Positions 16,630 to 26,060 of a DNA stretch of 64,000 nucleotides are shown here, one piece after another (position 1 is the first letter of the stretch; each line of letters starts with the position of its first letter). Source of the DNA: Henriciella algicola. Lineage in GTDB: Bacteria > Pseudomonadota > Alphaproteobacteria > Caulobacterales > Hyphomonadaceae. The stretch spans positions 1,479,265 to 1,543,264 of the forward strand of contig NZ_QWGA01000003.1 of the NCBI RefSeq assembly GCF_003576245.1. Direction: 5' to 3'. A program made the translations under genes and the position numbers. The notes under the pieces were generated by a model. It made no database searches. It saw only the letters and a program-made list of their open reading frames with translations, and was not told the origin of the DNA.

Positions 16630-17715
16630 TTAAGATTGAATTTGCCGTGCCAAATCTCGAATATCTGAGCTGAAAGTTTCACAAATCCCGAGCACTCTCG
16701 AGAAAGAGGTTATATAGCTCTTTTTGGCCCTGATCATGGTTCTGTTTATTCGCGGAAAAGACTCTATTGCCTTGAGGGAGGTAGCCATAGCTTCGCAGAG
16801 TCCATCCAGACTCCCTGACGCCTGTTCCATACTGCCTACCAATTGAGGCACTTCAGGAGAGCTTGACGAAACCATTCCATCTTCGAGTGCTATGGTGAAA
16901 GCTATCGAGGCGTAAGAATAGGCGGCGCTAGCTGCTTCGGCCATTGTGCTACCTATATGGTCTGCTTCCAATGCTGCCGAATCTAAGTGGTTGGGCAAAT
17001 CAACTCTAAGCCCTGCTTGTCTTAGCGGTTCAGGACGCTTCTGAATTTGATCGAGCTTTGACGTGAGTCCTCTAGCTAGCGTGCCTAACATCTCCATCTG
17101 TTCAGCAACAGTTTTCAAGTTATCATACGATATCTCGAGAGCATCTTCAAATCCGAGTTCCTCGAATTCCTGAAGCGCCTCGGTGACGCCGAATTCTTCA
17201 GTTGCGAATACTGCGATCGTAGAGCTTATGGCATGCGAAAGTCCCGTTCGGGTTATCTTTGCGAGGCGAATATTATCGGAAAATTGCTGATAAAGCACTC
17301 CTTTTTCGGAGAGATATGCCTGAAAGTCTTGTACTTTTTTCAACTCTTCGGGCTTGATTTGAAGCGCTTCATTTGTGTGAGTATTAAAAAATACATGAAT
17401 ATTAAAACTGACCTTCTGTTTTTGTGCCGAATTTAAGAATTTTTCGATCTCTTCTACCGTGCCTGAGTCGAAATTCTGTGTTGGGGTGCCAAGTCGACAG
17501 CCGATTATTGCAATAATGGTATCGCAGCCAGCTGCTTGTGCATTTACTACAGCTTGAGCTTCATCGGCTTGTCCAGAAGCGACATTCTCCTTCCAGTCGA
17601 GATACGTGATCTCTTCGCCAATGGCGGACAGCGTGTCGTTTATTTCACCGATTGTTTGTTTCACAATCTGTGCCGAGGCCGTCTGGTCACCCGTGTATGA
17701 AATTAGCACCTTCAT
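16630..17715 (-). CDS. Hypothetical protein with DUF4062/TIR-like N-terminal domain, probably acquired
   Basis: The 361-residue product starts with MKVLISYTGDQTAS, a first strand and loop like those of TIR or DUF4062 domains. Further on, AAGCDTIIAIIGCRLGTPTQ and a following SGTVEEIEKFL segment (residues about 76-110) are the most telling part: this combination is typical of DUF4062-like nucleotide-domain proteins seen in defence-related genes. Residues 180-361 are helical without a motif I know. The gene is clearly richer in A+T than all its neighbours and uses different codons, which points to horizontal transfer. It stands alone next to a structured non-coding region. Enzymatic activity (for example NAD hydrolysis) is not shown by any residue I can identify. 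Confidence 0.7.
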   Translation of the reverse strand: MKVLISYTGDQTASAQIVKQTIGEINDTLSAIGEEITYLDWKENVASGQADEAQAVVNAQAAGCDTIIAIIGCRLGTPTQNFDSGTVEEIEKFLNSAQKQKVSFNIHVFFNTHTNEALQIKPEELKKVQDFQAYLSEKGVLYQQFSDNIRLAKITRTGLSHAISSTIAVFATEEFGVTEALQEFEELGFEDALEISYDNLKTVAEQMEMLGTLARGLTSKLDQIQKRPEPLRQAGLRVDLPNHLDSAALEADHIGSTMAEAASAAYSYASIAFTIALEDGMVSSSSPEVPQLVGSMEQASGSLDGLCEAMATSLKAIESFPRINRTMIRAKKSYITSFSRVLGICETFSSDIRDLARQIQS

Positions 17716-17760
17716 GCGTCAATCAAAGCACGATTCGTCGGCACGAAATATAGTTTAGAT

Positions 17761-19446
17761 TTAGTTCCTGCCCTCAACCAGCCTGCGCGCGATCACCATG
17801 GCCTGCACTTCGCCGGCGCCTTCGAAGATGTTGAGGATGCGGGCGTCCTGAAGCACGCGGCTGACGGGGTATTCGAGGGCGAAGCCGTTGCCGCCGTGGA
17901 TCTGGACGGCGTTGTCGGCGGCGGCCCAGGCGACGCGGGCGCCGAGGAGTTTGGCCATGCCGGCTTCGAGGTCGCAGCGCTTGCCTGAGTCTTTCTGGCG
18001 GGCCGAATAATAGGTGAGCTGGCGCACACCGATCAGTTCAGCGGCCATCATGACGAGCTTGTTGGCGACGCGTGGGAATTCGAAGATTGCGCGGCCGAAC
18101 TGTTCGCGGTCGAGCGCGTATTTGAGGCCAAGCTCAAACGCGTTCTGGCCAACGCCGATGGCGCGGGCGGCGGTCTGGATGCGGGCGCTTTCAAAGGTTG
18201 CCATCAGGTGGCGGAAGCCCATGCCTTCGGTCTCACCGAGGAGGTTGGCGGCAGGCACTTCGAAGCCGTCAAAGCTGATCTCATACTCTTTCATGCCGCG
18301 ATAGCCGAGCACCTCGATCTCACCGCCGGACATGCCGTCTGCCGGGAAGGGGGTCTCATCATCGCCGCGCGGCTTTTCAGCCAGGAACATGGAGAGGCCG
18401 GAGAAATTATTGGTCGCCGGGTCGGTGCGGGCGAGCACGGTCATCATGTCGGCGCGGACCGGGTGGGTGATCCAGGTCTTGTTGCCGGTGATCCTGTAGG
18501 TGTCGCCGTCTTTTACTGCGCGTGTCTTGAGCGCGCCGAGGTCGGAGCCGGTGTTCGGCTCGGTGAAGACTGCCGTCGGCAGGATCTCGCCCGAGGAAAT
18601 GGCCGGAAGGTATTTTTCCTTCTGCGCGTCGGTGCCGCCGATCAGGATCAGCTCTGCTGCGATTTCAGACCGGGTGCCGAGCGAGCCGGTGCCGATATAG
18701 CCGCGGCTGAGCTCTTCGGAGACCACGCACATGGAGGTCTTGCCGAGGCCGAGGCCGCCAAATTCTTCCGGAATGGTGAGGCCGAAGACACCAAGCTCTG
18801 CCATCTCCTCGACGACAGGCATCGGGATGTAGGCGTTTTCGAGGTGCCATTCATGGGCGTGCGGCATGATCCGTTCGGTCGCAAAGCGGCGGAACTGGTC
18901 GCGGATCATGGTGAGGGTTTCGTCGAGGCCGGTTTCTTCCACCGTCGCCCGCGATAGCGCATCTGGCAGGTGCTTTGCGGCAGCGGCCATGGTTTCGGTC
19001 GTCTTGCCTTCGGTGAGGAAGCGCTGGATAGCCGGTTCAAACAGGCGCTGCATGCCCTCTTTGGGGACGCCGATGTCTGCCGGGCGGATGATCTCGCCCT
19101 GGTTCATCGGAATGCCGCCAATCAGCTGGGCGCAATATTCAGAGAAGAGGATCTGGGAGAGAAGCTGTTCGATCTCACCGAACTTGCCCTCTGCCGTCAT
19201 GCGGTCGGCCCAGTCGGCCGTCTCGCGCAGCGTTTCGACATAGGTGATGACCCAGGCGAGGCCGTGGGCGGAATGCTGATGATGGTCGAGCAGCTTGCGG
19301 TCGATCTTGCCCTCAGGGGCGAGGCGGGCGCGCATCGCGGCCTTTGCGTCCTCACCAAAGGCTTCGAGGCTGACCACCGCTTCCTTCATCGCAGGAAGCA
19401 GGCCGTCCATCACAGGTGAAATCTTTTCTGCAGCTGTACCGTCCAT
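17761..19446 (-). CDS. mcd: (2S)-Methylsuccinyl-CoA dehydrogenase
   Basis: A flavin-dependent acyl-CoA dehydrogenase of 561 residues with an N-terminal extension of about 150 residues, the size and layout of Mcd, which oxidises (2S)-methylsuccinyl-CoA to mesaconyl-CoA in the ethylmalonyl-CoA pathway for acetate assimilation. The core has IPEEFGGLGLG, SRGYIGTGSLGTRSE, AVFTEPNTGSDLGALKTRA and TGNKTWITH, and near the C-terminus QIHGGNGFALEYPVSRVLQDARI. The GGAGGG ribosome site lies before the ATG at 19446. Assignment over a generic acyl-CoA dehydrogenase rests on the extension and overall similarity. Other pathway genes (ccr, ecm) are not in this window. Confidence 0.83.
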   Translation of the reverse strand: MDGTAAEKISPVMDGLLPAMKEAVVSLEAFGEDAKAAMRARLAPEGKIDRKLLDHHQHSAHGLAWVITYVETLRETADWADRMTAEGKFGEIEQLLSQILFSEYCAQLIGGIPMNQGEIIRPADIGVPKEGMQRLFEPAIQRFLTEGKTTETMAAAAKHLPDALSRATVEETGLDETLTMIRDQFRRFATERIMPHAHEWHLENAYIPMPVVEEMAELGVFGLTIPEEFGGLGLGKTSMCVVSEELSRGYIGTGSLGTRSEIAAELILIGGTDAQKEKYLPAISSGEILPTAVFTEPNTGSDLGALKTRAVKDGDTYRITGNKTWITHPVRADMMTVLARTDPATNNFSGLSMFLAEKPRGDDETPFPADGMSGGEIEVLGYRGMKEYEISFDGFEVPAANLLGETEGMGFRHLMATFESARIQTAARAIGVGQNAFELGLKYALDREQFGRAIFEFPRVANKLVMMAAELIGVRQLTYYSARQKDSGKRCDLEAGMAKLLGARVAWAAADNAVQIHGGNGFALEYPVSRVLQDARILNIFEGAGEVQAMVIARRLVEGRN

Positions 19447-19551
19447 TTTCTATCCCTCCGGGCGTCTCTTGCGCCATGTATCTATCGCACCGGGGCGCAT
19501 TTGACACAAATTTTGCTGCGGCGCAGCGACATTTATTGCCGCAGGGGCAGC

Positions 19552-20985
19552 TTATGCCTTTTGGGCAGAGGGTTCAAAAGTGATGTCGAGTGCCTCGCGG
19601 GCCGCATCGATGTCCTTGAGCGTCTGTTCAAACAGGCTCCAGTCATCGCGCTCTGCGATCGGGGCCCAGATCGCCTCGACCTCATCATAGAGAAGGGAGA
19701 CGGGTTTTTCGCGTTGCCAGTAGGCGTGTGACAGGCGTTCGGGGCGATCGGCTGTGCGGGCGAAGAGGCCTTCCTTCACCGGGGCGAAGCCTGCGTCTCT
19801 ATACATGTCCGCGATCGGGCTGCTTTCGGCGCGCGTTTCGCTCTCCTTGCCGCAGAACCAGTCAAAGAAGACCTGCGGCCACGGGGCACGCGTTTCCGAC
19901 ATCCAGGTATAAAGCACCTGCAGCCAGACAAGGTCGTCATGTAGCTCGCCTGAGGACTGTAGCCCGAAGAGTTTGAGGTTATGGCTGGCAAGCGCGGCCT
20001 GATAAGCGGGCTCATAGGCCTGAAGCGCTTCGCCGAGCGGTTCCGTATCGCAGACGGGCGACATCGCGATGGCCAACTGTTGCACCGCCCAGAGGCCTTG
20101 GGTCGGCTGGCGGCCAAACCGGTAGAGACCTTGGCTGTCGAAATAGGCGGCGGTGAAGTTCGGGTCGGATTCCGGCAGGAAGCGCCACGGGCCGTAATCG
20201 AAGCTCTCACCGGTGATATTGAAATTGTCCGTGTTCATCACGCCGTGGACGAAACCGGTCGCCATCCATTGCGCGACCATACGGGCGGTCTGCTCTGTTA
20301 TCCTGTGCAAGAGGGCAGGCGCCATGACCGAAATGTCTTCGTCGAGGGCGTCCGGATAATAGACCTCGCAGCAATAGCGGATGAGGCGGGCAAGATTCTC
20401 TGTCTCGCCAAGAGAGGCGGCGCGCTGGAAGGTGCCGAAGCGGATGTGGCTGTGCGAGAGGCGGGTGAGCACGGCGCTGCGGGCAGGCGAGGGCTCATCA
20501 TTGCGGGCAAGCTCCTCACCCGTCTCGATCAGGCTGAAGGGTTTGGACGTCTTTACGCCGTGCGCTTCGAGGTATTGTGCTGCGAGCACCTCGCGCACAC
20601 CGCCCTTGAGCGTGAGGCGGCCATCGCCCTGGCGCGACCAGCGCGTCTGGCCAGAGCCCTTGGTGCCGAGATCGAGCAGGCGGCCCTGATCATCGCGCAG
20701 CTGCGCAAACAGGAAGCCGCGGCCATCGCCAAGCTCCGGATTGTACACGCCGAACTGGTGGCCGTGATACCGCATGGCGAGCGGCGTCTCGATATTGTCC
20801 GCAAGCGGATCGAATTTTGCGAAATGGGCGAGCCAGTTTTCGGGGGTCAGCTGCCCTAATCCGACGCGCTTGTCCCATCGAGTGTTGCGAAATCGCAACA
20901 CGGACATGCGAAAATGTGCGGGTTCTGCTGCGTCTGCGAAGGCGTCAGCCAAGGCAAGGAATGCGGGCGCGGGCTGATAATCCAT
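19552..20985 (-). CDS. selO: SelO/YdiU-family pseudokinase, protein AMPylase
   Basis: The 477-residue protein transfers AMP from ATP to serine, threonine or tyrosine residues of target proteins, as shown for SelO of E. coli. The motifs are plain: MRYHGHQFGVYNPELGDGR, LGTKGSGQTRWSRQGDGR, LKGGVREVL, then the active-site VHGVMNTDNFNITGESFDYGPW. The start is MDYQPAPAF at 20985; the frame stays open to 21102 without family similarity. Many SelO proteins end in a selenocysteine or cysteine near the C-terminus; this one ends EPSAQKA without it, as is common in bacteria. Confidence 0.95.
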   Translation of the reverse strand: MDYQPAPAFLALADAFADAAEPAHFRMSVLRFRNTRWDKRVGLGQLTPENWLAHFAKFDPLADNIETPLAMRYHGHQFGVYNPELGDGRGFLFAQLRDDQGRLLDLGTKGSGQTRWSRQGDGRLTLKGGVREVLAAQYLEAHGVKTSKPFSLIETGEELARNDEPSPARSAVLTRLSHSHIRFGTFQRAASLGETENLARLIRYCCEVYYPDALDEDISVMAPALLHRITEQTARMVAQWMATGFVHGVMNTDNFNITGESFDYGPWRFLPESDPNFTAAYFDSQGLYRFGRQPTQGLWAVQQLAIAMSPVCDTEPLGEALQAYEPAYQAALASHNLKLFGLQSSGELHDDLVWLQVLYTWMSETRAPWPQVFFDWFCGKESETRAESSPIADMYRDAGFAPVKEGLFARTADRPERLSHAYWQREKPVSLLYDEVEAIWAPIAERDDWSLFEQTLKDIDAAREALDITFEPSAQKA

Positions 20986-21158
20986 GGCGGCCTGATGACA
21001 GTTTTTGCCGGGTGCAGCAAGCAGAAGAGGCAAAAATGACCCTAGGGAAGCCTGATGCGCGCGAGCGAATTCCCGTTCTTCCGCTGAAGAATAACCTGTC
21101 ACTTTTCATAGCTATCGATGCAGTCGGAAATTCATGCGGCGGTGCAGCACCGATTTGC

Positions 21159-21172
21159 AATTGAATTCAATT
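21159..21172. promoter_or_regulatory. Perfect 14-bp palindrome upstream of the TonB receptor
   Basis: AATTGAATTCAATT is exactly self-complementary and lies 74 bp before the proposed start of the TonB-dependent receptor. It stands out against a GC-rich background and could be an operator. No regulator can be named. Confidence 0.4.
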
Positions 21173-21246
21173 TCCAAATCAGCAGAGATCGACGGGAGTC
21201 CGCCGCCAAAAGAGCGGATCGTCTAGTATTTGGGAGGAAACACTTC

Positions 21247-24087
21247 ATGAGAAATGGAAATAAGTGGCTGGTTGCATCATCGGTACTTGCGCTTTGCGCG
21301 ACCGGTGCTGCCCATGCCCAGGAAGACGGTAATGACGAAACACTGCGCCAGCAGACCGTCACCGTCACGGGTTCTGCGATCGCCGGTACGCCGGAAGATG
21401 CAGCCCTGCCTGTCGACGTCCTGACCGCTGCCGATCTGCAGCTTGAAGGCAACCCGACAATTACCGAGCTGATCCGTAACCTCGGCGTCTCGTCCGGTAC
21501 GGACAGCCAGACCAACCAGTTCGCCTCGAACGGCCTTGAAGGCACGTCGAACATCAACCTGCGTGGCCTCGGCCCAGCCCGTACGCTGGTCCTGATCAAC
21601 GGCCGCCGTCAGACCTTCCACCCGTATGCGATTGGTGAGCAGGCACAGCTCTTTGTCGACACCAACATGATCCCAACCGCCGCTGTCGGCCGGATCGAGG
21701 TGCTGAAAGACGGCGCAGCCGCGATTTACGGTTCTGACGCCATCGCCGGTGTTGTGAACTTCATCACGCGCAGCGAACTCGACGGCTTCGAGATTGGCGG
21801 CGACTACTCCACTTATGAAGGCACCGACGGCGACTACAACATCAATGCTGCCTATGGCTTCCAGGGCGACAATTGGAGCTGGGTGACCTCGGTTGGTTAC
21901 AACTTCCGCAGCGAAGTACCATTCCTCGAGAAGGACTGGGCGATCCTGCCTTTCTCTGAGAACCCGGTCGGCGGCTGGTCGTCGCTCTCCAATCCTGGCT
22001 ACTACATCCCGCTGGGCATCACGCCCGGAGGCGTCGCGCCGATTGCAGGCGCCGTCAATGACAATGGCTGTACGGATGTTGGCGGTATTGTTGTCGGCAC
22101 CTGCCGGTTCCAGTTCCTGCAGTTCGACAATCTCGTCGAGGAAGAAGAGCGCTATCAGGTCTTCTCTGAATACAACCGCGACTTCGCTAATGGCGTCGGC
22201 ATGCACCTTGAGGCCATGTATGGCTATTCCGATGTGCCGGAGTGGAAAACATCTCCATCCTATCCGCCGCAGAGCCTGACCAATCAGGTCGTCCCGGTGA
22301 ACCACCCTGGTTTCGTGCAGTATCGTGCTGACAATCCGGGCGCGTTCCCTGCAGGCACGATTGCCGCGCTCTATCTCGGCCGTACCTATGGCTGGGGCGG
22401 CTTCCCCGGCACAGGCGGCGCGCAGGAAGGTTTCCGGACCTATGAGAGCTATCGCCTCGGCGCGCAGTTCGACGGTCAGTTCGCGAACGGCGTAAACTGG
22501 GATACCGCCCTTACTTGGTCGCAAACCGAAGGTGAGCGGGTCACGAATGATACTTACATCAACGGTCTGACCATTGCGCTTCAGGGCTTTGGTGTCTGTG
22601 GTGACGCCAATACCGGTGCAATCCCTGCCGGCGCAGTCGCGGGCCAGGGCGATTGTGAATACTACAACCCGTTCTCCAACGCGATTCAGGCAAACGCCAT
22701 CACAGGACAGCCTAACCCGAACTATGTGCCGGGTCTTGAGAACTCCGCAACGCTTGCGAACTGGATGACCGACGGCGTCGGTACGGTCGTGACCGCAGAC
22801 CTCCTCGTCTTTGACGCGACGGTTTCGGGCATGAGCGGCATCGAGGCAGCAGGCGGCGAAGTTGGCTGGGCTGCAGGTGTGCAGGTTCGCCGCGAAGGCT
22901 ATGAGACCGTTCCAAACGAAGTGACCGATCTGACCCAGAACCCGGGTCCAGGTGGCACCGGTCCGTTCTCCTTCCTTGCGGGCACCACCCCGTTTGACGA
23001 AGAGCAGACCATCTATGCTGCCTTCGGTGAACTTCAGGTGCCGCTCTTTGAAGACTTCGACATGCAGTTCGCTGTCCGCTATGAGGACTATGGCGGCGAT
23101 GTCGGCTCGACCTTCGACCCGAAGGTTGCTGCAAAGTGGCAAGTGAGCCCATCGCTCGCACTTCGTGGCTCGGCTCAAAGCTCGTTCCGCGGCCCGACGC
23201 TGAACCAGCTGTCTGGTCAGGTCACCACGCTGCAATTTGTGGCACCGACCAGCGCGTTCAAAGCGGTTGACCAGTTCGGTAACCCGGATCTCGATCCGGA
23301 ATCGGCGTTCAGCTTCAACATCGGTGCCCTGTTCGACAACAATAACGGCTTCACGGCCTCGATCGACTATTACAACTTCGACTTCTCTGACCCGATCATC
23401 GTCGAAGACCAGGCATCGATCGTGAGTGCAGCCATCGCAGCTATCAATGCAGGTAATGCTGACGCATCGATCGTCAGCCGGATCACCTTCAACGATAACA
23501 ATGGTGACGGCTTCGGGGCCAACGCGCCGAACGAAATCGCACGTATCGCAACCAATGTTGTGAACGGCCCGGACATTCAGACCTCTGGTATCGACCTTCG
23601 TGCCGAGCAGGTCTGGGATATCGGCGCGAACGAGTTCTCCGTTGGTGGTGAAGTCACCTATATGATCGAATACGATGTGGACGACTTCCAGATCGAAGAC
23701 GCGGTCATTCCGGGCGGCGACCGTGTCGACCAGTTCAACCGGTCGAACTTCTCCCGCTCGCTGCCGAAAACCAAGGCGAACCTGTTCGCCAACTACATGA
23801 TCGGCAACCACAACCTTCGCGGTGTGATGCGTTACATCAGCTCTTATGAGGATGAGCGCGGCGATATCACGGGCAATGGCGAATCGGACATCGATAGCCA
23901 GACCACCTTCGATATCTTCTACACCTGGCGTTCCGACTACGACCTCGACCTTGGTCTGTCCGTGGTCAACGTCACCGACGAAGATCCGCCATTCGCACAG
24001 TTCGACACGAGCTATGACCCGTACACGCACAATCCGTTTGGCCGGACTTTCAAGATCAGCCTGACGAAGCGTTTCGGCGGCAACTAG
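21247..24087 (+). CDS. TonB-dependent outer-membrane receptor
   Basis: From the ATG at 21247 (GGGAGGAAAC just upstream) the protein has a signal peptide ending in GAAHAQ, then a plug domain (QTVTVTGSAIAGTPEDAALPVDVLTA, IRNLGVSSGTDSQ, LRGLGPARTLVLINGRR; shown in parts) and a 22-strand barrel ending FGRTFKISLTKRFGGN. At 946 residues it matches the large receptors common in aquatic alphaproteobacteria, which import siderophores, vitamins or oligosaccharides. The plug lacks anything that fixes the ligand. A solid terminator follows. It is probably well expressed, judging by its uniform codon use. Confidence 0.95.
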   Translation: MRNGNKWLVASSVLALCATGAAHAQEDGNDETLRQQTVTVTGSAIAGTPEDAALPVDVLTAADLQLEGNPTITELIRNLGVSSGTDSQTNQFASNGLEGTSNINLRGLGPARTLVLINGRRQTFHPYAIGEQAQLFVDTNMIPTAAVGRIEVLKDGAAAIYGSDAIAGVVNFITRSELDGFEIGGDYSTYEGTDGDYNINAAYGFQGDNWSWVTSVGYNFRSEVPFLEKDWAILPFSENPVGGWSSLSNPGYYIPLGITPGGVAPIAGAVNDNGCTDVGGIVVGTCRFQFLQFDNLVEEEERYQVFSEYNRDFANGVGMHLEAMYGYSDVPEWKTSPSYPPQSLTNQVVPVNHPGFVQYRADNPGAFPAGTIAALYLGRTYGWGGFPGTGGAQEGFRTYESYRLGAQFDGQFANGVNWDTALTWSQTEGERVTNDTYINGLTIALQGFGVCGDANTGAIPAGAVAGQGDCEYYNPFSNAIQANAITGQPNPNYVPGLENSATLANWMTDGVGTVVTADLLVFDATVSGMSGIEAAGGEVGWAAGVQVRREGYETVPNEVTDLTQNPGPGGTGPFSFLAGTTPFDEEQTIYAAFGELQVPLFEDFDMQFAVRYEDYGGDVGSTFDPKVAAKWQVSPSLALRGSAQSSFRGPTLNQLSGQVTTLQFVAPTSAFKAVDQFGNPDLDPESAFSFNIGALFDNNNGFTASIDYYNFDFSDPIIVEDQASIVSAAIAAINAGNADASIVSRITFNDNNGDGFGANAPNEIARIATNVVNGPDIQTSGIDLRAEQVWDIGANEFSVGGEVTYMIEYDVDDFQIEDAVIPGGDRVDQFNRSNFSRSLPKTKANLFANYMIGNHNLRGVMRYISSYEDERGDITGNGESDIDSQTTFDIFYTWRSDYDLDLGLSVVNVTDEDPPFAQFDTSYDPYTHNPFGRTFKISLTKRFGGN

Positions 24088-24116
24088 GTCTCTGAGACTA
24101 CCCTGAGCAAAAGGAG

Positions 24117-24142
24117 AAGGCGGCGCTTCGGTGCCGCCTTTT
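24117..24142 (+). terminator. Rho-independent terminator with UUCG tetraloop
   Basis: AAGGCGGC (24117-24124) pairs with GCCGCCTT (24133-24140); the inner G-C/UUCG/G-U closes a UUCG tetraloop, and TTTT follows. It lies 29 bp after the TonB receptor stop. Confidence 0.9.
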
Positions 24143-24227
24143 CTGCATTTGGGATTGAGGTTTCAAATCCGGGCAAGAGACGCTAGGCCTTATCTGGAGT
24201 TTAGCGATCAGGTGAAAGGCCGCCCGA

Positions 24228-25223
24228 ATGACGAAAACCGTGCTCGTGACCGGTGGGGCTGGCTATGTCGGCAGCCATAGCTGCAAGGCGTTCGCCGAGG
24301 CTGGCTGGAGCATCGTGGTCTATGACAACCTGTCGCGCGGCTGGCGGGATTTCGTTCAGTTCGGCGAACTTTTCGAGGGCGACCTTCTCGATGCCGACCG
24401 GCTGGATGAGGCCTTCGAAAAGTTCAAACCCGAGGCGGTCGTCCACTTTGCGGCCTTCGCCTATGTCGGCGAGTCTGTGGATCAGCCGGGTCTCTATTAC
24501 GAGAACAACACGCTCGGGACGGTCAGGCTGCTGGAGGCGATGGCCAAGGCCGGAACCGACAAGATCATCTTTTCATCGACTTGCGCGACCTATGGCGTGC
24601 CAACGGAAATGCCGATCACCGAGAATATGAGGCAGGCGCCGATCAATCCTTACGGCATGTCAAAGCTATTCGTTGAGAAGGTGCTGGACGACTACGAGGT
24701 TGCCCATGGCATTCGATCGGTGAAGCTTCGCTACTTCAATGCGGCAGGCGCTTCGCCTGATGGCGAAATTGGTGAACGCCATGAGCCTGAAACGCACCTT
24801 ATCCCGCTCTGCATCGAAGGCGTGCTGAACGACACGTTCAAGCTGACCATTTTTGGCGATGATTTCGAGACGCGCGATGGGACCTGCATCCGCGATTATA
24901 TCCACGTGATGGACCTCGCTGACGCACACATGAAAGCGCTGGACTATCTTGGTGGCGGCGGGGCCTCCGACGTTTTCAATCTCGGCACCGGAACCGGAAC
25001 AAGCGTACTTGAAATCGTCCACGCCGTTGAGCGGGTTACGGGAAAGCCTGTGCCAAGAGAGATCGGCCCGCGGCGTCCCGGCGACCCGCCTGCGCTTATC
25101 GCTTCAGCCGAGAAGGCCGCGCGCGTGCTCGGCTGGAAGCCCGTCCAGTCAGACGTCGATAGCGTAATCGCCACTGCCTATCAGTGGCACCTGAAAGAGC
25201 TCGCGCGCAAAGCGGCGCTATAA
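24228..25223 (+). CDS. galE: UDP-glucose 4-epimerase
   Basis: This 331-residue short-chain dehydrogenase interconverts UDP-glucose and UDP-galactose. It has the NAD-binding GGAGYVGSH motif at residues 8-16, VYDNLSRGW, HFAAFAYVGESV, and the catalytic pair in NPYGMSKLFVEK (Tyr and Lys). RYFNAAGASPDGEIGE and the TRDGTCIRDYIHVMDLADAH segment are specific to GalE. It supplies UDP-galactose for surface glycans such as those made by the right-hand locus. It converges with cysQ, 1 bp apart. Confidence 0.95.
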   Translation: MTKTVLVTGGAGYVGSHSCKAFAEAGWSIVVYDNLSRGWRDFVQFGELFEGDLLDADRLDEAFEKFKPEAVVHFAAFAYVGESVDQPGLYYENNTLGTVRLLEAMAKAGTDKIIFSSTCATYGVPTEMPITENMRQAPINPYGMSKLFVEKVLDDYEVAHGIRSVKLRYFNAAGASPDGEIGERHEPETHLIPLCIEGVLNDTFKLTIFGDDFETRDGTCIRDYIHVMDLADAHMKALDYLGGGGASDVFNLGTGTGTSVLEIVHAVERVTGKPVPREIGPRRPGDPPALIASAEKAARVLGWKPVQSDVDSVIATAYQWHLKELARKAAL

Positions 25224-25224
25224 C

Positions 25225-26022
25225 TCAGACCGGCGACACGTCCCCATAGACGATGAAATGCGGATTGTCGTAGCCGCGCTCGCGCTTGCCATAGCGAAGC
25301 GGTGCGCCGTCTTCAGTCAGAACGACGGCCCCTGCGGCCTCTGCAACAGCCTGACCGGCAGCGGTGTCCCATTCCATGGTGCGGCCCATGCGGGGATAGA
25401 GGTCAGCCTCGCCCGCGCCGAGCAGGCAGAATTTGAGCGATGAGCCCGCCGAGATAATCTCATCGACCTTGAATTTCTTCAGGAAGGCATCGGTTTCTGG
25501 TGACCGGTGTGACTTGGACGCGATGGCGGTGACGCCAGCGTCCGGGCATTTGCGGATATGCAGCGGGCGGCGCGCGTCTTCCGACGGGACCGGCGCGCCC
25601 GGTTTCACATCCGCCTGCCAGGCGCTGTCAGGTCCGTCGGCAACGAATAGACGATTGAGTGCCGGAGCGTAAACTACGCCCATAACAGGCTTGCCATGCT
25701 CGATAATGCCAATGTTCACAGTGAACTGGCCATTGCGGTTGATGAACTCGCGCGTGCCGTCCAGCGGATCGACGAGGGCGAAGCGGTGGCCATGCTCAGG
25801 GATCTTGCCGGCGGAGACGGACTCTTCGGCGATGACCTTGAGGTCTGGTTCTGCTGCTTTCAGCCCGTCGAGGATCAGGATTTCAGCCTTGGCGTCGGCT
25901 TCGGTGACAGGGGAGGCGTCATCCTTTCTCTCGACATCGAAGTCGGTGGAATAGATGTCCATCACCAGCTTGCCTGCGTCGAGTGCGATGCGTGCCAGCT
26001 GTTCGCCTGTAATCGTCGTCAT
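25225..26022 (-). CDS. cysQ: 3'(2'),5'-Bisphosphate nucleotidase
   Basis: The enzyme removes the 3'-phosphate of PAP, the by-product of PAPS-dependent sulfation. It has the metal-binding motifs of the inositol-monophosphatase superfamily: EADAKAE, AEES, VDPLDGTREFI (residues about 83-93) and a late MEWDTAAGQAV. Length 265 residues fits CysQ. The start at 26022 has AGGAGAC upstream. Last gene of a leftward group with Gfo/Idh, histidine phosphatase and kdsB. Its position near cysD/cysNC fits a sulfation role; see the sulfotransferase at 60764. Confidence 0.92.
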   Translation of the reverse strand: MTTITGEQLARIALDAGKLVMDIYSTDFDVERKDDASPVTEADAKAEILILDGLKAAEPDLKVIAEESVSAGKIPEHGHRFALVDPLDGTREFINRNGQFTVNIGIIEHGKPVMGVVYAPALNRLFVADGPDSAWQADVKPGAPVPSEDARRPLHIRKCPDAGVTAIASKSHRSPETDAFLKKFKVDEIISAGSSLKFCLLGAGEADLYPRMGRTMEWDTAAGQAVAEAAGAVVLTEDGAPLRYGKRERGYDNPHFIVYGDVSPV

Positions 26023-26060
26023 GCCGTCTCCTATAGGGCGGGATCGTCGGTCAGCGGCGC

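Noticed and set aside
21277..24030. Open frame of 917 codons on the minus strand
   Set aside because: It is exactly antisense to the TonB receptor; strong codon bias of that gene keeps the opposite frame open. The translation has no domain pattern.
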